Position numbers and translations under genes: made by a program. Source: Rhodothermaceae bacterium (GTDB lineage: Bacteria; Bacteroidota; Rhodothermia; Rhodothermales; Rubricoccaceae). From it: a stretch of DNA of 11,813 nt. Positions 1 through 6,862 of this stretch are shown piece after piece; the first letter of the stretch is position 1, and every line of letters starts with the position of its first letter. Location: positions 1 to 11,813 of the forward strand of contig JABDIZ010000105.1 in NCBI GenBank assembly GCA_013003465.1, written 5' to 3'. Under the pieces are notes generated by a model. The model had not been told where the DNA came from. It saw only the letters and a list, made by a program, of their open reading frames with translations, and made no database searches.

Positions 1-939
1 GCCGCCGCCGCCCGATGACCCTCCACCGCCACTGAATCCGCCCCCGCCCCCACCGCTGGAGGATGAGCCCCCAGCTGAGAACGAGATCCAGCCCGCATCC
101 ACCTTGGTTTTTTTACCACTCTTGACCGCCGCCTGCACCTGCTTCCGAACCTCCTGCCACTTGGGCGAAACAGTCATGTAGATATCGGCTGCGATCCAGC
201 TCCCGAGGTAGAGCACGAGCAACCCGACGCCGAGCCAGGGAATCCCGTCGGCTCCGCCGCCCCACCAGATCAGCGCCCCGAAGATGAGGAGCATCGGCGC
301 GATAAAGAAGAGCGAGAAGACGAGTGTGGCGTAGCGCTGTACCGGCGGCATGGCGAGCGCCCGCAGCGAAAGGAAGCCCGGCAGGAGCACATGCGTCAGG
401 AAGAAGATGGCCCCGAACCACCACGGCATGTCCTCGTCGCCATCGGAACCGCCATCAGGCGGGCTGTACGTGCCCTGGATCGTGCCGAGGATGGCCGTCA
501 CGCCCGCGAGTGTGCCCCCGTCGAAGTCTCCGCTGCGAAAGATGGGGACGATGACGTGGCGGATGATGCGCCCAGCCTCCGCGTCGGTCAGGTCGCCTTC
601 GAGCCCAAACCCGACCTCGATGCGCAGCTCGCGGTCGTCGCGCGCGATGAGCAGCAGCACCCCGTTGTTGCGATCTGCTTGGCCGAGGCTCCATGCGTTG
701 AAGACGCGGTTCGCGAGCGGCTCGATGGCCTCCCCTTCCAGCGACGAGATGGTCAGCACGGCCACCTGATTGCTCGTCGAGTCCTCGTGCGCGGCCAGCA
801 TCTGCGTGAGCGCCTGCTCCGTCGCATCGGTGAGGATGTCCGCCGTATCCACCACGCGGCCGGTGAGCGCAGGCACTGCAGGCTGCGCGGCGGCAACGCC
901 GGACGCGAACAGACTGACGAGGAGGAGAAGCGCACGCAT
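1..939 (-). CDS. YgcG-type TPM-domain membrane protein, second tandem copy (3' end cut by window)
   Basis: The reading frame is open for 313 codons from an ATG at 939 to the window edge with no stop, so the C-terminus is missing. A signal peptide (about residues 1-18, ending AAA before Gln19) is followed by a TPM domain (TLP18.3/Psb32/MOLO-1 family, about 20-150) with the NQV, NNGVLLLIARDDRELRIEVG and GLEGDLTDAEAGRIIR blocks. About three hydrophobic helices follow, beginning near PWWFGAIFF, YATLVFSLF and IPWLGVGLL. A basic stretch (KSGKK) comes next and then a Gly/Ser tail from about residue 288. The architecture matches bacterial YgcG proteins, whose TPM domain lies outside the cytoplasm; their biochemical role is not settled. 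The start is 4 bp downstream of the stop of the paralogue at 944-2035, so the two are probably co-translated. An 89-bp segment is almost identical to that paralogue. There is no ribosome-binding site I would trust. Confidence 0.9.
   Translation of the reverse strand, partial: MRALLLLVSLFASGVAAAQPAVPALTGRVVDTADILTDATEQALTQMLAAHEDSTSNQVAVLTISSLEGEAIEPLANRVFNAWSLGQADRNNGVLLLIARDDRELRIEVGFGLEGDLTDAEAGRIIRHVIVPIFRSGDFDGGTLAGVTAILGTIQGTYSPPDGGSDGDEDMPWWFGAIFFLTHVLLPGFLSLRALAMPPVQRYATLVFSLFFIAPMLLIFGALIWWGGGADGIPWLGVGLLVLYLGSWIAADIYMTVSPKWQEVRKQVQAAVKSGKKTKVDAGWISFSAGGSSSSGGGGGGFSGGGGSSGGGG
584..672. repeat. Direct repeat shared by the YgcG paralogues, copy in the second gene
   Basis: This 89-bp segment matches 1671-1759 with only two mismatches (at 607 and 609). 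Positions 610-672 are identical over 63 bp. It encodes the conserved TPM core (RNNGVLLLIARDDRELRIEV and onward), in the same register of each gene. Confidence 0.9.
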
Positions 940-943
940 CCCG

Positions 944-2035
944 CTACCAGCTACCCGAGGCCCCACCCCCGCCGGAGAACCCGCCGCCCCCGCTGAAGCT
1001 CGACGACGATGAACCGAACGAGGACGACCCGCCGCTCCACGACGAGCCGGACGACGAGCCACTCGACGCGGGCGCGCGTCCGTCATAGATAATCGTCCGG
1101 CCCCACGTATGGATCGTGACTTTCTTGCCGGCCTTGCGCGCTTTGGCCTTCTTCGCCTCCACCCACCGTTGCGCTTGCCGATACCGCTGCCACACCGGCC
1201 GGGAACGGACCGTGGCCTCCCAGAGCCACGTCCACCCCGCCCAGACGAGCGCGCCGATCCAGATGCCCGGCCACCACTCCCAGTGGCCCAGCGAAAATGT
1301 CAGCACTTTCAGGAGATACGCGCCCAAATACAATGCCAGCCCGAAGCCACCACCACCCACAACCCAGCGCACCAGAAAGCTCCACGCGCGCCGTGCGCTC
1401 GAGTAGCCCCCCGTCTTGACGACGAACCCCCGGGCCAACCAGACGCCGACTAGCACGCCCCCCACCATCAGCGCGAGCGCAAACCACTCATCTCCAGACA
1501 ACCCGCGACCGCGAGGACTGTCGTACGCCGACCGGATCGCCGCCACAGGGCCCTCGCCCCGTTCCAGTTCCGCCAGGATAGCCTCTGTCCCGGCGAGCAC
1601 GCCGCCATCGAAATCCCCGTCACGGAAGCGCGGCACAATGGCGTTACGAATGATACGCCCGGCCTCGGCATCGGTCAGGTCGCCTTCGAGCCCGAGCCCG
1701 ACCTCGATGCGCAGCTCGCGGTCGTCGCGCGCGATGAGCAGCAGCACCCCGTTGTTGCGTCCCGCCTGACCCAACTGCCACGTGTTGAACAACTCGTTGG
1801 CGAAGGGCTCCAAGGCCCTCCCCCCAAGCGAAGGCAACGTGACGACAACGACTTGATTCGTCGTGGAATCCTCATGCGCCTGTAGGCGCTCCGTCAGCAC
1901 CGTCTCAGTATGGGGAGCGAGCATGTCGGCGCCATCCGTGACGCGTCCGCTCAGTGGAATCGCGACAGGCTGCGAGAACGCCGTACTGGCGAGGACGCTG
2001 GCCACGAGGAGAATGCCGAGGACTCGCCGCTGCAT
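944..2035 (-). CDS. YgcG-type TPM-domain membrane protein, first tandem copy
   Basis: This gene encodes 363 residues. The signal peptide is about residues 1-21 (TAFS before Gln22). The TPM domain is at about 27-155, with NNGV at 94-97 and a GLGLEG turn at 113-118. Three hydrophobic segments follow (FALALMVGGVLVGVW; GGGFGLALYLGAYLL; WWPGIWIGALVWAGWTW), then a Lys/Ala/Arg-rich linker (VEAKKAKARKAGKK) and a C-terminal tail of about 40 residues that is almost only Ser and Gly, ending GASGSW. I chose the ATG at 2035 because it overlaps the stop of the preceding TPM gene as TGATG, a coupling arrangement. A GTG one codon upstream (2038) is the alternative. The family is usually found in LemA/TPM operons in bacteria and is thought to act at the membrane or in the periplasm. 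The function is unproven. The tail could be flexible or surface-associated, but that is a guess. Confidence 0.92.
   Translation of the reverse strand: MQRRVLGILLVASVLASTAFSQPVAIPLSGRVTDGADMLAPHTETVLTERLQAHEDSTTNQVVVVTLPSLGGRALEPFANELFNTWQLGQAGRNNGVLLLIARDDRELRIEVGLGLEGDLTDAEAGRIIRNAIVPRFRDGDFDGGVLAGTEAILAELERGEGPVAAIRSAYDSPRGRGLSGDEWFALALMVGGVLVGVWLARGFVVKTGGYSSARRAWSFLVRWVVGGGGFGLALYLGAYLLKVLTFSLGHWEWWPGIWIGALVWAGWTWLWEATVRSRPVWQRYRQAQRWVEAKKAKARKAGKKVTIHTWGRTIIYDGRAPASSGSSSGSSWSGGSSSFGSSSSSFSGGGGFSGGGGASGSW
1671..1759. repeat. Direct repeat shared by the YgcG paralogues, copy in the first gene
   Basis: This is the partner of 584-672 at a constant offset of 1087 bp. Sequence immediately outside the match diverges, for example after 1759 against 672. 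Confidence 0.9.
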
Positions 2036-2697
2036 CACTCGTCGCGGACGCGCACGTCGTCGGAGAGTTCGTCGGTGTCATCGGGGCGGATGCCCACGCC
2101 GCGCCGGTGCAGCAACACACCACACATCTCGACGGCCTCGACGAGCCCATCAGCCAGATGCCCCCCTCGGATGCCCGTGCGAATCCGGTCCACGACCTCG
2201 ACCCACTCGTGCTGCTCCACGGCTTTGTTGATGCCCTCGTCCCCGATCACTTCGATGCGGTGCTCGAACAGCGAGACGAACAGGAGGATGCCCGTGCGGT
2301 CGCGCGTGTTGAAGACCTCTTCCTCCAGAAAGGCCGCCTCGGCCCGGCGATGTACGCGGTCGGCCAAGCGGGTCGGGCCGGCCAGTCCTCGGCGCAGCAC
2401 CGGGACGTACCAGGCGATCAATGCGCCGAGCACGCCGCCGAGGGTCATGGTGAGCGCCATGCCCCACGCCGAATAGAGCCAGCCGAGCCCCCAGCCGTCG
2501 TAGGTCCAGGCGATGAGCAGCGCGAGGGCAGCGGCGAGCAGCGCACCGAGCGCCGCGCCGCGCCACGCCGCGACCTCGTACGTGCCGCTCCGCGCCACGA
2601 TGTACGGGACGATCTCGCCCGCCGTTTGCTGCTCGGCAGCGTCAACAGCCACGCGGATGCGCTCGCGTTCGGCATCGGTGAAAAGCGGCGGAGGCAT
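2035..2697 (-). CDS. Short TPM-domain protein with two internal membrane helices
   Basis: This gene encodes 220 residues and has no signal peptide. The N-terminus (FTDAERERIRVAVDAAEQQT, then GEIVPYIV at 27-34) is the first half of a TPM domain. Two hydrophobic helices (about 46-64 and 77-97) are inserted, and the rest of the domain follows with FNTRDRTGILLFVSLFEHRIEVIGD-type strands and a charged C-terminus (DELSDDVRVRDE). This split-TPM form is common next to YgcG-type genes, which fits the two downstream paralogues. I chose the ATG at 2697, which lies 50 bp after the stop of the upstream lipoprotein gene and gives MPPPLFTDAE. The frame stays open further upstream to 3294, but that extension overlaps the upstream gene and is Arg/Ala-rich antisense-like sequence, so I reject it. 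The stop codon overlaps the next start (TGATG). Cellular role: membrane protein of unknown biochemical function. Confidence 0.88.
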   Translation of the reverse strand: MPPPLFTDAERERIRVAVDAAEQQTAGEIVPYIVARSGTYEVAAWRGAALGALLAAALALLIAWTYDGWGLGWLYSAWGMALTMTLGGVLGALIAWYVPVLRRGLAGPTRLADRVHRRAEAAFLEEEVFNTRDRTGILLFVSLFEHRIEVIGDEGINKAVEQHEWVEVVDRIRTGIRGGHLADGLVEAVEMCGVLLHRRGVGIRPDDTDELSDDVRVRDE

Positions 2698-2747
2698 GGG
2701 CGGCAGGAAAGCAGATGGGACGCGCTGCCGAATGTACGGCGCTCCCC

Positions 2748-4088
2748 CTATTCGCTCGGCTGCGCGACGCTCACCACCTGATCGGCATGGAGGACGGCCT
2801 CGGCGAGGCGGTGCACGCGGGCAGCGGTAACGCCCAACAGATCCCGCTTGAACTGCAACGCCGCGGCGGTGTCGTGATCGTAGCGGAGGGCGCGGGTAAG
2901 CCAGTCCAGCCAGCCTGCATGCGTTGCGAGCTGCGCGAGGTGCTGCGCCCGCGCCGCTTCGCGCGCCACTGCCAGTGCCTGGGACGACAGGGAGCCGACC
3001 GCGGTGATGGCCTCGACCGCACGAATACGGACCGCGTTTTCTGCCACATCTGCGCCTGCGAGCGTCACGCGAAGCTCCGCCACCCCGGCCTCGAAATCGA
3101 GTCCCGGCGCAACCACCACCGCGGCATCCGGCAGGGCAACCGCGAGCGCGCCTTCGATCTGTTCTGCAAGGACGTAGAGCCCGGCCAGCGTGGGGTAGGT
3201 GGGTTCGGCACGACCACGGAAAGCCAGCGTGAGCCTCGGCACGCCGCGCTGGGGTGCTAGCATCATGGTGACGGCCTCTGTTGGAACGCGCCACGGTGCT
3301 CGCTCCGGCGCCTCCGCTAGCACAGCGCGCATCGCCGGACGCACATCGGGCAAGACGTCGGCTATTGCGCGCTCCACCTGCTCCACCGTGGCATCGCCGA
3401 CGAGTACGAACGTGAACCGGCGCGGATCGCCGAACTGCTGCTCGTAGAACGCAAGCGCCTCATCCGGATCGGGCCGTGCGATCAGCGCGGTGTGTGGAAC
3501 CCCACTCAGCAACGCGTCGAGTACGACGTTGGAGGACGGTTGCGCGGCACCGGAGGGCTGCACATCCGTCATGGCCTCGACTAACTGCCGAAGCACACGC
3601 TCCAACATGTCCGTGCTTCCACTGCCCACCACCTGCGCGTCCTGCTCGGTGATCCGCACCAGCACCTGCTCGGCAATGTCAGCGTCTGTAGGCTGCACAA
3701 CCGAGGGCGCTGCAATCGCCGCAGTGAGCAGAGTGTCCGGTGCACTGCCCAGTCCGCCCGGTGCAAAACCCAGCACACTGATCCGGCGAGGAGCGGCGAG
3801 CGTCCGGTGGAATACCACCCGCGCGCCACTCGCCAAGTGCCACACCGTCACCTCCGCTCGCGGATAAAACGACTGGCTTTCGAAGACCCCCTCGGGGACC
3901 GGTCGGTAGGCCGACTTGACTACCGGTGCGGGCGGGCTCTCATCCCGAGGCTCAGGAGCAGGGGCGGGCGGGCGCCTTGGCGGAGGCGCTTCGCGTACCG
4001 GCGGCGCGGGCGGAGGGGGCGCGGTTGTGGCGCAGCCCGCCAACCCGGCAGCGAGGAGCAAGAACAGGAGGCGGAGCGCGTGCAGCAT
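2748..4088 (-). CDS. Lipoprotein resembling the non-catalytic half of PqqL-like M16 peptidases
   Basis: The gene encodes 446 residues from an ATG at 4088. The signal sequence ends in a lipobox (LAGC, Cys19), and Ala at +2 is compatible with outer-membrane sorting. Residues about 20-60 are a Pro/Ala/Glu-rich linker. The remaining part resembles the second half of PqqL-type M16 metalloproteases: VTVWHLASGARVVFHRT (cf. family LSNGarVv), FAPGG followed by SAPD, GSGSTDMLERVLRQL, and FYEQQFGDPRRFTFVLVGD followed by a LP end. I see no HxxEH zinc motif, so it should not be a protease by itself. Full PqqL-type enzymes are about twice this length with both halves in one chain. It may be a binding or scaffold lipoprotein, or it may partner a separate catalytic half encoded elsewhere. 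An ATG eight codons upstream (4112) is in frame, but it would put CCPPP before the signal sequence. The family match is from memory of motifs. Confidence 0.75.
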   Translation of the reverse strand: MLHALRLLFLLLAAGLAGCATTAPPPPAPPVREAPPPRRPPAPAPEPRDESPPAPVVKSAYRPVPEGVFESQSFYPRAEVTVWHLASGARVVFHRTLAAPRRISVLGFAPGGLGSAPDTLLTAAIAAPSVVQPTDADIAEQVLVRITEQDAQVVGSGSTDMLERVLRQLVEAMTDVQPSGAAQPSSNVVLDALLSGVPHTALIARPDPDEALAFYEQQFGDPRRFTFVLVGDATVEQVERAIADVLPDVRPAMRAVLAEAPERAPWRVPTEAVTMMLAPQRGVPRLTLAFRGRAEPTYPTLAGLYVLAEQIEGALAVALPDAAVVVAPGLDFEAGVAELRVTLAGADVAENAVRIRAVEAITAVGSLSSQALAVAREAARAQHLAQLATHAGWLDWLTRALRYDHDTAAALQFKRDLLGVTAARVHRLAEAVLHADQVVSVAQPSE

Positions 4089-4136
4089 GGGGGGAGGACA
4101 ACAGCGCTGCAAAGTACACTGTTGCCTTCGCCGTTG

Positions 4137-4769
4137 CTATGACGCCGGCAAGCGCCGGACGAGCGCCGCGTACACGAGCAGGCTCAGCGCCGAGAGTCCC
4201 ACTGCCAACACGGCGAGCCGCAGAGCTGGGCCTTCGCCGCCCACCTGATTGAGCCGAGCGAAGAGGGCCAGCGGGAGCGTCTGCGTGCGCCCTGGGATGT
4301 TGCCCGCTACCACAATCGTAGCACCAAACTCGCCGAGCGCCCGTGCGAAGTGCAGCACGGCCCCGGCCGCGATGCCACGCGCCGCCAGGGGCCCCGTCAC
4401 CCGGCGCAGCACCTGCCACCGGCCTGCCCCATCGACGCGCGCCGCCGCTTCCAGATCGGGATCGATGGATTCGAAGGCCACACGCGCCGTCTGCACGAGG
4501 AGCGGAAACCCAACGAGCGCCGCAGCCCCCACCGCTGCAACCCAGGTGAACGTCAGTGAGCGCGGCAGCACGAGCAGCAAGGCATAGCCCGTCACCACAG
4601 GCGGCACGACGAGCGGCAGCAGCAACACGTTCTCGACGAGGAACCGTCCGGGCACCCGGTCCCGCGCCAGCCCATACGCCAGCAGCAGCCCCAGCGGGAG
4701 GCTGAGCAGCGTCGCCGCCCCGGCGATGCGGAGGGACAGCAGCAAGGCAGACCAGTCGGCAGGCGTCAT
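4137..4769 (-). CDS. modB: Molybdate-type ABC transporter permease
   Basis: The gene encodes 210 residues, slightly shorter than E. coli ModB. It is an inner-membrane permease that would form the channel for molybdate or tungstate uptake. Visible marks are the early helix with ALLLSLRIAGAATLLSLPLG, the PPVVTGYALL block (about 56-65), the cytoplasmic EAA loop (EAAARVDGAG, from about 108) that docks to the ATPase, and RALGEFGATIVVAGN (143-157), which is highly typical of ModB. The ATG at 4769 overlaps the modA stop as ATGA, so translation is coupled to modA. A longer frame starting at 4808 lies inside modA and is rejected. The expected ATPase gene modC does not follow: the next gene downstream is the M16-like lipoprotein after a 48-bp gap. 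The ATPase must therefore come from elsewhere or be shared with another transporter. Confidence 0.93.
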   Translation of the reverse strand: MTPADWSALLLSLRIAGAATLLSLPLGLLLAYGLARDRVPGRFLVENVLLLPLVVPPVVTGYALLLVLPRSLTFTWVAAVGAAALVGFPLLVQTARVAFESIDPDLEAAARVDGAGRWQVLRRVTGPLAARGIAAGAVLHFARALGEFGATIVVAGNIPGRTQTLPLALFARLNQVGGEGPALRLAVLAVGLSALSLLVYAALVRRLPAS

Positions 4770-5518
4770 GGCGCTTCTGCTAGAGGCCGAAAGCCGAATT
4801 CTTCCCACGTGGAGGCCTGCCCTGGATCAGCCAGGAAGGCGAGAAATGCTTCATCCCGCACTTCCCCCCGGCCCGTCACAACGCCAACGATCTGGATGAT
4901 GGGCTGGAGAGCCTCGGGTAGATCGAGTACGACCTGCAGGTGCGGCGCCACGAGTGTATCGGACGCGTAAGCAATGGCGATATCTGCTCGCCCGGTGCTC
5001 ACCGCCGTCACGGCAGCGCGCACGTCGAGTGCAGGCAGGAGTTGGTCGTGGAGCTCATCCCAGAGCCCGGCCAGGCTGAGTACTTCGCGCGCGTACTGAC
5101 CTGCGGGCACATGGGACGGATCCGCCACAGCGATGCGCTCGATGGCACGCAGATCGGCCAGCTCGACCAGCGGCTCCGCGTCCGGCGCACCGAGCAGCAC
5201 GAGCCGGTTCTGTGCGAGGGTGACAGGACCTCCCCGAACCAGCCGTTCCTCCTGAAGAAACGCGGTCCACTCAGGACTCGCCGAGAGATACACGCCTGCC
5301 GGAGCCCCCGCTGCAATCTGGCGCGCCAGCGTAGACGAGGCCCCCACGCTCACGGTCACTCGCGTCCCGGGATGAGCATCCTGATAGGCGGCCGCCAATG
5401 CGTCCACGACATCCGTCAGTGAGGCAGCGGCGAACACGACAATCTCTTCCGAGTCCCCTGCATCACGCTGGCATCCGACCGCTCCGAGGACGAGTAGGCC
5501 GATCAGGAGGCCGCGCAT
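4766..5518 (-). CDS. modA: Molybdate-type ABC transporter substrate-binding lipoprotein
   Basis: The gene encodes 250 residues. The signal sequence ends in a lipobox-like LGAVGC (Cys16), so the protein is probably membrane-anchored in the periplasm. Mature-protein motifs match ModA: VFAAASLTDV (Ser33, in the place of the oxyanion-binding Ser12 of mature E. coli ModA), GASSTLARQI (Ser61/62, in the place of Ser39), DPSHVPAGQYA, and IAIAYASD with the conserved Tyr. It would capture molybdate or tungstate and deliver it to the permease encoded immediately downstream with a 4-bp overlap. Its start overlaps the stop of the zinc-ribbon/TPR gene by one base (TGATG), so all three are likely one translationally coupled unit. 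Ligand choice (molybdate, tungstate or another oxyanion) cannot be read with certainty. A further reason for caution is that no Mo-cofactor genes are visible nearby. Confidence 0.92.
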   Translation of the reverse strand: MRGLLIGLLVLGAVGCQRDAGDSEEIVVFAAASLTDVVDALAAAYQDAHPGTRVTVSVGASSTLARQIAAGAPAGVYLSASPEWTAFLQEERLVRGGPVTLAQNRLVLLGAPDAEPLVELADLRAIERIAVADPSHVPAGQYAREVLSLAGLWDELHDQLLPALDVRAAVTAVSTGRADIAIAYASDTLVAPHLQVVLDLPEALQPIIQIVGVVTGRGEVRDEAFLAFLADPGQASTWEEFGFRPLAEAP

Positions 5519-6504
5519 CAGCCGCCCTGCTGCTGTGACTGCTCGACGGCAGCGAGCGCGCGCGTGGCCTCTTGGTGCACCGGGGTGCCCTGCTCGCTCA
5601 GGGCGATGACCCGGCGGAACGACTCAGCCGCCTCGTCGAGCCGTCCGATCTGCATGCGCAGCAGGCCCATGTTGAAGTTGGCCTCCACATGGTCCGGGTT
5701 CGTACGGAGCACGGCCTGCAACTCCTGCACAGGACGCATCGGATTGCGCGCGTCGTACAGCGCGGCCGCGGCGAGGTTGGTCCGCACATCCGGGTCTTCG
5801 GCGAGCGCCAGGCTGCGGTCGAACGCATCGACGGCGCGCGGGCCGAGGGCCGCCCGCTCGGCTTCACCGGGCGCCTGGAGCGCAGCCACGTACAGCATCC
5901 GCCCGGCCTCTGCCCAGCTCGCCGCCGTGTTGGCGTCTTCGAGTGAAACGAGGCGCGCCTCCAGCGAATCGGACAAGCCGACGGCCCCTACGGCAGGAAC
6001 GGAGGCCGGGCCGGGCTGCACCGACGACGGCGCGGGTTCTCCCGACGGCGCAGGGGTTGCTGGGGCCCGACTGCTGAGTTGCGTGAGCGCGTAGAGCCCG
6101 ATCACCACGGCAATACCAATCCCGACGAGCAGCAGCGCTCGGCGTCCAGGATCAGAAGGCGGACGCTCTTTGCTCGGCCCCTGCGCCTGCACAGGCACGA
6201 CGGGCGTCGCGGCGTCCACGGATATCGGTTCATGCGAGGGGACTGTCGTCTCCAGCGCACTGCCGCACTGGTTACAGAAGCGCGCACCAGGCGGATTGGT
6301 CTGCCCACATGCGGAACACACCGAGGCGGAGTCCGGCGCAGACTCTACCGGCACCTCAACCGACGACGCCCCTGCACGAGGCTCGGCTGGCTCTGGTGCC
6401 GGTGGCGTCTCTTCCTGAGCAAGGGAAGCCCCGCAGAGATCGCAGCGGGAGGCATCGGCGGCGAGGGCCGCGCCGCATTCAGGACAGGAGAAGGAAGCAG
6501 GCAT
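5518..6504 (-). CDS. Double zinc-ribbon membrane protein with C-terminal TPR domain
   Basis: The gene encodes 328 residues from the ATG at 6504. Two CxxC...CxxC zinc ribbons are clear: Cys7/Cys10/Cys21/Cys24 (CPECG, CDLCG) and Cys63/Cys66/Cys77/Cys80 (CSACG, CNQCG). They are separated by a Pro/Glu/Ala-rich linker. A Pro/Asp spacer leads to one transmembrane helix (about 123-142, ALLLVGIGIAVVIGLYALTQ), another Pro/Ser/Ala-rich linker, and a helical C-terminal half. The last about 100 residues look like TPRs (VEANFNMGLLRMQIGRLDEAAESFRRVI). By topology the zinc ribbons are probably cytoplasmic and the TPRs periplasmic. This is inferred from the lack of a signal peptide and the Arg-Arg just before the helix. 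The frame is open further upstream to 6582, but that region overlaps the end of the HU gene. It lies 37 bp after the HU gene and is coupled to modA by TGATG. Function unknown; it may be an assembly or scaffold protein. Confidence 0.88.
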   Translation of the reverse strand: MPASFSCPECGAALAADASRCDLCGASLAQEETPPAPEPAEPRAGASSVEVPVESAPDSASVCSACGQTNPPGARFCNQCGSALETTVPSHEPISVDAATPVVPVQAQGPSKERPPSDPGRRALLLVGIGIAVVIGLYALTQLSSRAPATPAPSGEPAPSSVQPGPASVPAVGAVGLSDSLEARLVSLEDANTAASWAEAGRMLYVAALQAPGEAERAALGPRAVDAFDRSLALAEDPDVRTNLAAAALYDARNPMRPVQELQAVLRTNPDHVEANFNMGLLRMQIGRLDEAAESFRRVIALSEQGTPVHQEATRALAAVEQSQQQGG

Positions 6505-6541
6505 GACCGTGGGGGAGCGGCGCGGAAAGGGAGCCGTGCTG

Positions 6542-6862
6542 CTATTCCGCTTCGGCCGCAGCGTTTCCGGCGTCCGCTTCAATTCGCGCCTCGTTCACGA
6601 CGCGTCGGAATTCGGCAGCAGGCTTGAACACCGGCACATAATGGCGGGGCACCTCGACCGGCTCGTCGGTCTGCGGATTGCGCGCCATCCGCGGCGCACG
6701 CTCACGCGCTCGGTACGTACCGAAGCCGCGCAACTCAACCAAGTCGCCATCTTTCACGGCGTCAATGACGGTCACCATGAAGCCTTCTACGACGGCCTCG
6801 GTCTCCATTTTGGTCAGGCCGGTTGCCGCAGCAATCCGGTCGACGATCTGGGCTTTGGTCAC
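6542..6862 (-). CDS. HU/IHF-family nucleoid DNA-binding protein
   Basis: The gene encodes 106 residues. The start is GTG at 6862, giving the typical MTKAQIVDRIAAATGLTK N-terminus, and no in-frame ATG fits better. GFGTYRARERAPRMARNPQT contains the beta-arm and the RNP motif (61-63) whose proline intercalates DNA in HU/IHF, followed by VPVFKPAAEFR. The protein is longer than the usual 90-95 residues because of an acidic/alanine C-terminal tail (EARIEADAGNAAAEAE). It would bend and compact DNA in the nucleoid. It is the first gene of the leftward series, and its 5' side faces the divergent GT5-like gene across 252 bp. I cannot tell HU from IHF-like subtypes from sequence alone, so no gene symbol is given. 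Confidence 0.95.
   Translation of the reverse strand: MTKAQIVDRIAAATGLTKMETEAVVEGFMVTVIDAVKDGDLVELRGFGTYRARERAPRMARNPQTDEPVEVPRHYVPVFKPAAEFRRVVNEARIEADAGNAAAEAE

Noticed and set aside
1..60. GGC/GCC-rich stretch as a possible tandem repeat or origin-type element
   Set aside because: It is the coding sequence for the Gly/Ser tail of the YgcG-type protein; similar codons explain the repetitiveness.
391..996. Plus-strand open frames of 200 codons or more in the left part, including 1954-2781 and 2715-3260
   Set aside because: They are opposite to strongly supported TPM and M16-like genes and show only Arg/His/Pro-rich composition.
2698..3294. Upstream extension of the short TPM gene (199 extra codons)
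   Set aside because: It overlaps the M16-like lipoprotein gene in another frame and encodes Arg/Ala/Gly-rich sequence without family features; the TPM domain begins right after the ATG at 2697.
4109..4116. TACTTTGC on the minus strand before the M16-like lipoprotein, as a -7 promoter box
   Set aside because: It has one base too few between TA and TTTG compared with the Bacteroidota consensus, and no -33 partner is clear; the gene may simply be read through from modB.
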